Shown here: piece by piece, positions 41,861-50,836 of the stretch
Numbering within the stretch: position 1 is the first letter of the stretch
How the letters are laid out: every line of letters starts with the position of its first letter
Assembly: GCA_018806915.1 (NCBI GenBank)
Contig: JAGKQI010000105.1
Span: 2,728,001-2,792,000 of the forward strand
Direction: 5' to 3'
Source: Phytophthora colocasiae
Taxonomy: Eukaryota > Oomycota > Peronosporomycetes > Peronosporales > Peronosporaceae
Length of the DNA stretch: 64,000 nucleotides
Notes under the pieces: generated by a model
What the model saw: only the letters and a program-made list of their open reading frames with translations
What the model was told of the DNA's origin: nothing
Database searches by the model: none
Translations under genes and position numbers: made by a program

Positions 41861-42574
41861 CGTGTGACTTGTTGTGAAATGAACGATCTCTCCTCTTTCC
41901 AGCTATATGACATTGAAAAGAATTTCTGCTACAGATTGTAGCCATCGAGTCGTAACATCTCATTGAGATGATCTCACAGATTTACCCGGACAAGAAAACC
42001 CGACATTTTTTTCCTGCTCTCTCACATCTCTTTTGACCACAGTGTCTGAGAGAAGCATCGGTGGACCCTCACTCAAGCCATCCGGTGTTGTGGTGCCAAC
42101 GCGATAACTTTGACAAAAAAGAGTTGTAGCACTCAAACGTACTGGAGAGATCCATCAGTGTATCCATGTACACGATAGCCACTCCATTGTCATAGACTGC
42201 TAAGCCGCAGTTTTCGAAAGTTTCAGCTCGCAGTGTAGTAGGTCGAACAGGTAAGACGATTCCTGCAGATAAATGCAATGAACAGTAAATCGCTAACAAA
42301 TGCATGCTTTCAAAATCAACAAAATGTCCGCAAGTAGCTGATACATGTCGAAGGAAACAATACCAGGAACAATTTGAAAAACTTTCTGAGCTATGTTTCT
42401 TGTCACGGGTTATCGTAGGATATGATGATTCATTACGGTCGTAAAATAAGTTTTTTTTTTGTTGGTACTGATCTAGGGATAGGCTCATGTCCCTCGCGTT
42501 TGTGAACGCCATGGAGAGGGATGCTTGCTTGTCACTGTTAGAACCGATAAGCTTGAATATTGTATGAACCATCT

Positions 42575-43397
42575 TCAAGTCATCGACCATCGAAAGCTAC
42601 TTTCAAATAATCCATTGAATAATCGTATCTCATTCTCGTACCATTTCTTACAGCCTTCAAAGAATGCTTCCAGAATTCCGATCAGAATACTGATGCCAGT
42701 GTTTGCAGCGTTGATGCAGTCGTCAGCTTTACGGTACCAGTAAATCACGGGCACGACGATGACCACGCAAATTATTGCGAGAGCGCATTGTGCCAACATG
42801 AGCCAGCGAATATTTCCTGTTCAAGTAGTCAATGTCAAAATCAGGGTAAGCGGAGGGGACAGAACAATACGTACGCTTGTACACGGCGACTTGTTCTGGC
42901 TCATCTGGACGCTTAACAAGAATATGAATTTCGTTTTCGCTTGGCTGGAAGTTGTTGCCGAAGCATGTGCTGCGGTTGAGTTCCACACACGAGCGCAATG
43001 CCAAGTGTTCTTGTAAAAAAGCTTTGCTTCGCTCCGCCGTCTTAAGCGCCATTATTGTGGCTGCATCTCGCGAGTCGAGCCATGCGTTGCCCTTCCTCGC
43101 AAAATAAATGTGGAGGAGATCTGCATCAAAGCATATCATAGCAGGCTTTTCCTTCTTAATCAATTTCTTCAGGTCACCGGTTGTCTCGCTGAGTTTAATG
43201 TCAACTGAGAAGAGAGTCCCAGATCCGATCACCGTACAACATATCTTCACTGTGGGCTCTGTGGGTTCCGGCAACTGGAGCAACATGTTTCGGAGCGAAT
43301 GGGCCGAGTCTGACAATAAAGCCCACATGACCTGCAGTGTCTGGAAGTACCTCCAGACGAAAGTCAACACCTCGATCGCACGTGAAGTCAGGAACAT
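42575..43397 (-). CDS. Crinkler-like type B, long copy
   Basis: The ATG at 43397 opens the N-terminal part, with a possible later start near 43307. The Crinkler ubiquitin-like domain follows, with IYFARKGNAWL and IHILVKRPDE. Read without splicing the frame stops at 42729. Removing a 58-nt intron (42817-42874, GTACGT...GAACAG) instead gives a ~20-residue Ile/Val/Ala-rich helix, then a charged tail ending at 42575. Crinklers are secreted host-cell effectors of oomycetes with large variable C-terminal domains; here a short membrane-helix tail stands in that place. No clear secretion signal is seen. About 500 bp downstream belong to the unit (frame 42069-42590, unassigned). Confidence 0.65.
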
Positions 43398-43837
43398 CTT
43401 GTGTTATGAGCTTTAGCCAACAGAAGTTAAAGTGGCTGAATCGCACTTTCTCTCTTAACAAATTCAGGGTGTTTTTTTTTTGCATTTAAAAGTTGGAGGA
43501 TGGCCCCCATAAAACGAATATAAACTTCTTGTTGAACACTGCTTGACGTGTTGTCATCTTCAGATCGGTATCAATACATATTAAAGTTTCACATTGGATG
43601 ATGACTACTGTACCACAACTTAGTTATGTAGACCAGGGAATGCATTTATCTACCGGCGTTTCGTCAGTCGCCTGGTCACCATGCACACTTCGATCTCTCT
43701 AGGTTTATCCACAGTTGGGTAAAAGGCCTAGCATCACACAGAATGGATATGAACACCGACGACAACAGCAACCGGTCAGCGATGAATACCCTTGTAACAT
43801 GAAAGAAAAGAACGAAAAAAAGGAATGAGAGTGCTTC

Positions 43838-44395
43838 TCAGCAGCACTGCTCAGAGCCAAGAGGGATAAGCTCATACTCTAAACGACTGTCCACAAGGGG
43901 TAACTTCGCCATGATTCGTCTAAAGAACTCCATGATTGCTGGTAACGATAGCAACATCACATCAACTAAAATCACGATAGTTGTAGGAGGCAGAATAGTG
44001 CACTTACCGGCGGGCTTGTACCGGAGAATTTCCGACTCATTTGGACATTCCACGAGCACATGGATATCGTAGTCGCTTCGCACGAAGTCGTTGCCAAAGT
44101 ACGTATCGTCGTTAAGTCGTGCTGACTTGTCCGATAGTGGGTGCTCTAGCATGATGTTCCTGATTCGATCTGGAATTCTTTTCGTCTTGAGAGCTTTTAT
44201 GGCTTCGCCTCGCTCGTCCAGCCACGCCTCGCCCTCCCATGCCAGATAAAGCTGAAGCAGAACTGCATCAAAGTAAACCAAGCCGGGTGCCCTCTCCTTA
44301 ATCTTCTTCTTCAGGTCATCGATCGTACCGCTGAGCTCAATGTCCACAGACAAGATGCGGCCTGAGCCAACCACCGCGCAGAACAGCTTCGCCAT
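43838..44395 (-). CDS. Crinkler-like type A protein
   Basis: A 185-residue frame from the ATG at 44395, chosen because the Crinkler domain starts there (MAKLFCAVVGSG); an in-frame ATG 16 codons upstream exists. The motif LQLYLAWEGEAWL stands for LxLFLAK, and DIHVLVECPNE for the closing HVLVVVP. A hydrophobic segment (IVILVDVMLLSLPAIM) and a short charged tail follow; there is no nuclease, kinase or other known Crinkler effector domain. A possible 42-nt intron (GTAAGT...TTTTAG) inside the hydrophobic segment keeps the frame if removed, which would shorten it. LYLA-type motifs are reported from Pythium and Albugo Crinklers. Whether it is secreted cannot be seen. Confidence 0.7.
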   Translation of the reverse strand: MAKLFCAVVGSGRILSVDIELSGTIDDLKKKIKERAPGLVYFDAVLLQLYLAWEGEAWLDERGEAIKALKTKRIPDRIRNIMLEHPLSDKSARLNDDTYFGNDFVRSDYDIHVLVECPNESEILRYKPAGKCTILPPTTIVILVDVMLLSLPAIMEFFRRIMAKLPLVDSRLEYELIPLGSEQCC

Positions 44396-45000
44396 CGTGT
44401 GACTTGTTGTGAAATGAACGATCTCTCCTCTTTCCAGCTGCATGACATTGAAAAGAGTTTCTGCTACAGATTGTAGCCATCGAATCGTAACATCTCATTG
44501 AGATGATCCTCACAGATTTACCCGGGCAAGGGAACCCGGCATTTTTTTCCTGCTCTCTCACATCTCTTTTGACCACAGTGTCTGAGAGAAGCATCGGTGG
44601 ACCCTCACTCAAGCCATCCGGTGTTGTGGTGCCTACGCGATATCTTTGACAAAAAGAGTTGTAGCACTCAAACGTACTGGAGAGATCCATCAGTGTACCC
44701 ATGCACACGATAGTCACTCCATTGTCATAGACTGCTAAGGCGCAGTTTTCGAAATTTTCAGCTCGCAGTGTAGTAGATCGAACAGGTAGACGATTTCCTG
44801 TAGATAAAGGCAATGAACAGTAAATCGCTAACAAATGCATGCTTTCAAAATCTACAAAATATCCGCAAGTAGCTGATACATGTCGAAGGAAACAATACCA
44901 GGAACAATTTGAAAAACTTTCTGAGCTATGTTTCTTGTCACGGGTTATCGTAGGATATGATGATTCATTACGGTCGTAAGTTTTTTTCTGGTGGAGCTGA

Positions 45001-45654
45001 TCAAGGGATAGGCTCATGTCCCTCGCGTTTGAAAACACATCGTATCTCATTCTCGTACCATTTCTTACAGCCTTCAAAGAATGCTTCCAGAATTCCGATC
45101 AGAATACTGATGCCAGTGTTTGTAGCGTTGACGCAGTCGTCAGCTTTACAGTACGTGCAGTAAATCACGGGCACGACGATGACCACGCAAATTATCGCGA
45201 GAGCGCATTGTGCCAACATGATCCAGCGAATATTCCTGTTCAAGTAGTCAATGTCAAAATCAGGGTAAGCGGAGGGGACAGAACAATACGTACGCTTGTA
45301 CACGGCGACTTGTTCTGGCTCATCTGGACGCTTAACAAGAATATGAATTTCGTTTTCGCTTGGCTGGAAGTTGTTGCCGAAGCATGTGCTGCGGTTGAGT
45401 TCCACACACGAGCGCAATGCCAAATGTTCTTGTAAAAAAACTTTGCTTCGCTCCGTCGTCTTAAGCGCCATTATTGTGGCTGCATCTCGCGAGTCGAGCC
45501 ATGCGTTGCCCTTCCTCGCAAAATAAATATGGAGGAGATCTGCATCAAAGCATATCATAGCAGGCTTTTTCTTCGATCTCTCTAGGTTTATCCACAGTTG
45601 GGTAAAAGGCCTAGCATCACACAGAATGGATATGAACACCGACGACAACAGCAA
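45001..45654 (-). pseudogene. Crinkler-like type B, N-terminally deleted
   Basis: The first part of the type B domain is replaced by what was intergenic sequence, so the frame from 45654 starts outside the gene and enters the domain at KKPAMICFDADLL. The IYFARKGNAWL and IHILVKRPDE motifs remain. One A is missing after the intron acceptor (GAATATTC for GAAATATTC), so here the frame reads through the 58-nt intron-like stretch into the hydrophobic helix, the reverse of the situation in the long copy. It stops at 45001. Confidence 0.7.
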
Positions 45655-45726
45655 CCGGTCAGCGATGAATACCCTCGTAACATGAAAGAAAGAACGAAAA
45701 AAAAGAAATGAGAGTGCTTCTCAGCA

Positions 45727-46278
45727 TCACTGCTCAGAGCCAAGAGGGATAAGCTCATACTCTAAACGACTGTCCGCAAGGGGTAACTTCGCCATGATTC
45801 GTCTAAAGAACTCCATGATTGCTGGTAACGATAGCAACATCACATCAACTAAAATCACGATAGTTGTAGGAGGCAGAATAGTGCACTTACCGGCGGGCTT
45901 GTACCGGAGAATTTCCGACTCATTTGGACATTCCACGAGCACATGGATATCGTAGTCGCTTCGCACGAAGTCGTTGCCAAAGTACGTATCGTCGTTAAGT
46001 CGTGCTGACTTGTCCGATAGTGGGTGCTCTAGCATGATGTTCCTGATTCGATCTGGAATTCTTTTCGTCTTGAGAGCTTTTATGGCTTCGCCTCGCTCGT
46101 CCAGCCACGCCTCGCCCTCCCATGCCAGATAAAGCTGAAGCAGAACTGCATCAAAGTAAACCAAGCCGGGTGCCCTCTCCTTAATCTTCTTCTTCAGGTC
46201 ATCGATCGTACCGCTGAGCTCAATGTCCACAGACAAGATGCGGCCTGAGCCAACCACCGCGCAGAACAGCTTCGCCAT
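45727..46278 (-). CDS. Crinkler-like type A protein, second copy
   Basis: A 183-residue frame from the ATG at 46278, nearly identical to the copy at 43838-44395. It ends two codons earlier because the C-terminal Cys-Cys is replaced by a stop (GCATCACTG for GCAGCACTG region). All motifs described for that copy are present. It lies in the second unit of the 1883-bp tandem repeat. Confidence 0.7.
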   Translation of the reverse strand: MAKLFCAVVGSGRILSVDIELSGTIDDLKKKIKERAPGLVYFDAVLLQLYLAWEGEAWLDERGEAIKALKTKRIPDRIRNIMLEHPLSDKSARLNDDTYFGNDFVRSDYDIHVLVECPNESEILRYKPAGKCTILPPTTIVILVDVMLLSLPAIMEFFRRIMAKLPLADSRLEYELIPLGSEQ

Positions 46279-46883
46279 CGTGTGACTTGTTGTGAAATGA
46301 ACGATCTCTCCTCTTTCCAGCTGCATGACATTGAAAAGAGTTTCTGCTACAGATTGTAGCCATCGAATCGTAACATCTCATTGAGATGATCCTCACAGAT
46401 TTACCCGGGCAAGGGAACCCGGCATTTTTTTCCTGCTCTCTCACATCTCTTTTGACCACAGTGTCTGAGAGAAGCATCGGTGGACCCTCACTCAAGCCAT
46501 CCGGTGTTGTGGTGCCTACGCGATATCTTTGACAAAAAGAGTTGTAGCACTCAAACGTACTGGAGAGATCCATCAGTGTACCCATGCACACGATAGTCAC
46601 TCCATTGTCATAGACTGCTAAGGCGCAGTTTTCGAAATTTTCAGCTCGCAGTGTAGTAGATCGAACAGGTAGACGATTTCCTGTAGATAAAGGCAATGAA
46701 CAGTAAATCGCTAACAAATGCATGCTTTCAAAATCTACAAAATATCCGCAAGTAGCTGATACATGTCGAAGGAAACAATACCAGGAACAATTTGAAAAAC
46801 TTTCTGAGCTATGTTTCTTGTCACGGGTTATCGTAGGATATGATGATTCATTACGGTCGTAAGTTTTTTTCTGGTGGAGCTGA

Positions 46884-47537
46884 TCAAGGGATAGGCTCAT
46901 GTCCCTCGCGTTTGAAAACACATCGTATCTCATTCTCGTACCATTTCTTACAGCCTTCAAAGAATGCTTCCAGAATTCCGATCAGAATACTGATGCCAGT
47001 GTTTGTAGCGTTGACGCAGTCGTCAGCTTTACAGTACGTGCAGTAAATCACGGGCACGACGATGACCACGCAAATTATCGCGAGAGCGCATTGTGCCAAC
47101 ATGATCCAGCGAATATTCCTGTTCAAGTAGTCAATGTCAAAATCAGGGTAAGCGGAGGGGACAGAACAATACGTACGCTTGTACACGGCGACTTGTTCTG
47201 GCTCATCTGGACGCTTAACAAGAATATGAATTTCGTTTTCGCTTGGCTGGAAGTTGTTGCCGAAGCATGTGCTGCGGTTGAGTTCCACACACGAGCGCAA
47301 TGCCAAATGTTCTTGTAAAAAAACTTTGCTTCGCTCCGTCGTCTTAAGCGCCATTATTGTGGCTGCATCTCGCGAGTCGAGCCATGCGTTGCCCTTCCTC
47401 GCAAAATAAATATGGAGGAGATCTGCATCAAAGCATATCATAGCAGGCTTTTTCTTCGATCTCTCTAGGTTTATCCACAGTTGGGTAAAAGGCCTAGCAT
47501 CACACAGAATGGATATGAACACCGACGACAACAGCAA
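46884..47537 (-). pseudogene. Crinkler-like type B, N-terminally deleted, second copy
   Basis: Same deletion, same missing A after the intron acceptor and the same read-through frame as the copy at 45001-45654, exactly 1883 bp further on. No difference was seen by eye. Confidence 0.7.
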
Positions 47538-47609
47538 CCGGTCAGCGATGAATACCCTCGTAACATGAAAGAAAGAACGAAAAAAAAGAAATGAGAGTGC
47601 TTCTCAGCA

Positions 47610-48161
47610 TCACTGCTCAGAGCCAAGAGGGATAAGCTCATACTCTAAACGACTGTCCGCAAGGGGTAACTTCGCCATGATTCGTCTAAAGAACTCCATG
47701 ATTGCTGGTAACGATAGCAACATCACATCAACTAAAATCACGATAGTTGTAGGAGGCAGAATAGTGCACTTACCGGCGGGCTTGTACCGGAGAATTTCCG
47801 ACTCATTTGGACATTCCACGAGCACATGGATATCGTAGTCGCTTCGCACGAAGTCGTTGCCAAAGTACGTATCGTCGTTAAGTCGTGCTGACTTGTCCGA
47901 TAGTGGGTGCTCTAGCATGATGTTCCTGATTCGATCTGGAATTCTTTTCGTCTTGAGAGCTTTTATGGCTTCGCCTCGCTCGTCCAGCCACGCCTCGCCC
48001 TCCCATGCCAGATAAAGCTGAAGCAGAACTGCATCAAAGTAAACCAAGCCGGGTGCCCTCTCCTTAATCTTCTTCTTCAGGTCATCGATCGTACCGCTGA
48101 GCTCAATGTCCACAGACAAGATGCGGCCTGAGCCAACCACCGCGCAGAACAGCTTCGCCAT
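47610..48161 (-). CDS. Crinkler-like type A protein, third copy
   Basis: A 183-residue frame from the ATG at 48161, the same as the second copy by eye. Upstream, its repeat unit is cut at 48834 by the duplicated EEPD1-like fragment, so its 5' flank beyond about 670 bp differs from the other copies; if the promoter lies there this copy may be regulated differently. Confidence 0.7.
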   Translation of the reverse strand: MAKLFCAVVGSGRILSVDIELSGTIDDLKKKIKERAPGLVYFDAVLLQLYLAWEGEAWLDERGEAIKALKTKRIPDRIRNIMLEHPLSDKSARLNDDTYFGNDFVRSDYDIHVLVECPNESEILRYKPAGKCTILPPTTIVILVDVMLLSLPAIMEFFRRIMAKLPLADSRLEYELIPLGSEQ

Positions 48162-48834
48162 CGTGTGACTTGTTGTGAAATGAACGATCTCTCCTCTTTC
48201 CAGCTGCATGACATTGAAAAGAGTTTCTGCTACAGATTGTAGCCATCGAATCGTAACATCTCATTGAGATGATCCTCACAGATTTACCCGGGCAAGGGAA
48301 CCCGGCATTTTTTTCCTGCTCTCTCACATCTCTTTTGACCACAGTGTCTGAGAGAAGCATCGGTGGACCCTCACTCAAGCCATCCGGTGTTGTGGTGCCT
48401 ACGCGATATCTTTGACAAAAAGAGTTGTAGCACTCAAACGTACTGGAGAGATCCATCAGTGTACCCATGCACACGATAGTCACTCCATTGTCATAGACTG
48501 CTAAGGCGCAGTTTTCGAAATTTTCAGCTCGCAGTGTAGTAGATCGAACAGGTAGACGATTTCCTGTAGATAAAGGCAATGAACAGTAAATCGCTAACAA
48601 ATGCATGCTTTCAAAATCTACAAAATATCCGCAAAGAGCTGATACATGTCGAAGGAAACAATACCAGGAACAATTTGAAAAACTTTCTGAGCTATGTTTC
48701 TTGTCACGGGTTATCGTAGGATATGATGATTCATTACGGTCGTAAGTTTTTTTCTGGTGGAGCTGATCAAGGGATAGGCTCATGTCCCTCGCGTTTGAAA
48801 ACACATCGTATCTCATTCTCGTACCATTTCTTTG

Positions 48835-49100
48835 GACTGTGGATATCTTGTGGACAGTGGTGTTCGCCGCGTTGATTGGCGATACTATCTTCTTTCGAAG
48901 GCCAGTCGCCAAAAAAGAGTGCAGGACCCATTGGATTCGATGCTTCCTCGCCTGCAAACGTATATGTCGCGCGTCCAGTGCGGTTATGAATTGTCTGACC
49001 ATTGTCCCGTGTGGGTCGCTTTCACTGGTGTCGAGGGCGAAAGAATGAATAAAAGTCTTCTGACCTGACAAATATATAAATCTCGGCACCAATTCCAAGC
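48835..49100 (+). pseudogene. EEPD1-like 3' fragment (direct repeat, right copy)
   Basis: The last 72 codons of the EEPD1-like gene at 615-2036, with the SDHCPVWVAF motif, and its 3' flank, about 97% identical by eye. The final codons differ by a small change (AATGAATAAAAG for AGTGAAATAAAAG), which moves the stop. There is no start or catalytic N-terminal part. It is followed by the Gypsy LTR at 49101 and would otherwise run on into 54852-54961 as in the left copy at 1818-2195. Confidence 0.9.
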
Positions 49101-49361
49101 TGTTGTAGCTGAAGCTACATCGTCTTGCAGTTGCTGGGGTCAAGCCAAGCAACACAAGTACTTTGTAGAAGAGTTACGGCTACGACTACAGCAAGTAAGG
49201 ACGGTTGCTGAACTACGGAATGTTACGCAAGGACAGCAAGCATGGACCGTTATTACGTGGAATCCAATCTCTAAGAGCATACATAGGAAGAGAACAGCTA
49301 GTGAAAACTACAGGCTACTCAATACATATCACTTCTACATTTGCATTCGAGCGACACAACA
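49101..49361 (+). repeat. 5' LTR, 261 bp
   Basis: It starts TGTTGTAGCTGAAGC and ends GCGACACAACA, with TGTTG/CAACA inverted ends. It is identical to the LTR at 54586. No sequence starting TGG, as expected for a tRNA-CCA primer site, follows directly (AAGAATTCTTTAGCTGGG), so the primer site is unclear. Confidence 0.95.
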
Positions 49362-49393
49362 AAGAATTCTTTAGCTGGGAAGTCGCTCCCAGC

Positions 49394-50692
49394 ATGGAAG
49401 AAGCCGACGAAGCGATGGTGGTTCACTCTGATAGTGAGATGCCGGTAGCTGTATACCCACCGCTGCCGCCGTATCCGGACGTCGACCTGCAGTTTCAGGA
49501 AACGACAACGAGAACGGCGAGGATCCAAGGCAGCGACACCAATCGTCAAGTTGAGGCTCTAGCTCAGACTGCAGCCGCTGCTCATCAGGAGACGACTGCG
49601 AAGCTAGGCCAGGTGCAACGTCAGCAAGACCATCTTGCGGCATAAACGTCTGAGTACCTACAAGCGCAACATGACCGTCAGTCTGCGCTGCTCGATCAGC
49701 AACTAGAGATGCGTAAGCAGATGGAGGACCATCGACAGTTTCTCGAGGAACAGTACCGGTTGCTGAAGGCTGCTGAAGAAGCAGTTGGGCTGCAGGGGCA
49801 ACGACTGGAGAGCTTGGCAGAGGCGGTGCAGCCTCACTTGCAGGCTCGATGGGGGGCTTTCGCTCAAGGTGCTGCTCCTTCAGCTGACAGTCGACCCGTA
49901 GAGGAATCACCTGCCGTCACCGTGGCTGCAGGAACTAACCTGCCTGTACCACCCATATACAGGGGCAGTTCAAAAAAAGAGAAGCGTGATTTCATGGATA
50001 GCTACGCAATTTACACGCGACGCATCAAGGCGTTAAACCAGGGCACTCAGGCAAAAATTTTCGTCATGCCGTTAAGTGCGTGCATTGAACAAGGCACCAT
50101 GGTGAGAATTTGTGGGTTTGAATTGTTCAAGGATGAAAAGGACGTGACCGAGTCTGAGTGGCGAGATTATTTCTTGTCGGCCCGCGTACCAGACAATACA
50201 GCTTATAAGACACTGGACCGGGAAGTAAAGACACTTTGCATGGACACAAATCTGCAGGACGCAGAGTCCCGCTTGTCCAGGTTGATGGCGGACTTCTATG
50301 AGATTATTGACCGCCTGAACATGGAAGATGTGGTGCACGAGGAGCCGAAGAAGGTGGTTGGGTATTTAGTCGACGGGCTTCGACCTCCTGCTTTTAAGGC
50401 TGCGGTGAGGGATCAACTCAGTCGCCAAGTGCACAAGCCAACTAAGTCCAGCGTCCAGACGTTCTTGAAGTGGCTCCGCACTGAGCTTGAAGGATTCATG
50501 CGATTCGAGGCCCACATATCGGTGCAGCAGCAGTCAGGTAACGCGTCCAGGACTAATCAGCAGCAAAACGTCCCTTCCCAGTCGAAGAAAGGACAAAGTG
50601 GGTCAAATAACACGGCTCGAGTGACAGAAAAACACTACATCGCAACCAAAGCAGGCGAATGCTCGCAAAGGATATCAGGTCGGACAGGCTAA
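49394..50692 (+). pseudogene. Gag of the 5.7-kb Gypsy element
   Basis: The ATG at 49394 opens a frame with a coiled-coil-prone, Gln-rich N-terminal part that is broken by an in-frame TAA at 49643. The same frame resumes and contains the gag core (KREKRDFMDSYAIYTRRIKA is close to the text; CIEQGTMVRICGFELF follows) to a stop at 50690. The zinc knuckle CFKCGDQAHGVFQC lies just beyond at 50715 in another frame, so an indel near 50665 separates it from gag. Confidence 0.8.
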
Positions 50693-50836
50693 GCAGGAGA
50701 GGCAGGCCAGACAGTGTTTTAAATGCGGTGATCAGGCTCATGGTGTTTTCCAGTGCCCGGAGGTCGCTAGCCCCGTGGAGGCAAAGGAGCTCTATGAAAG
50801 AGCACCGGCCGCAAAGTCGTAAAGCCTGTACTGACT

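Larger units (their letters stand above)
43861..48834 (-). repeat. 1883-bp tandem repeat, 2.6 copies
   Basis: Copies begin at 43861, 45744 and 47627; the third is cut at 48834, where the EEPD1-like fragment begins. They are almost identical (for example GCAAGTAGC against GCAAAGAGC near 48630). Each holds one type A gene, a shortened type B gene and the sequence between. Compared with the longer unit at 41540-43860, each lacks about 570 bp between the type A 3' flank and the type B start, fused at GATCGAAG/AAAAAGCC. Since both complete copies share the deletion, it came before the duplication. Confidence 0.9.

Noticed and set aside
43108..43416. Plus-strand frame antisense to the type B Crinkler gene, also at 36748-37056 on the minus strand
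   Set aside because: It is found only because the sense strand is open; it follows every copy and has no own start or motif.
48103..49155. A 350-codon minus-strand frame joining the third Crinkler unit to antisense EEPD1 sequence
   Set aside because: It runs through the duplication junction at 48834 and reads the EEPD1 fragment backwards; it is a chance fusion of open frames.
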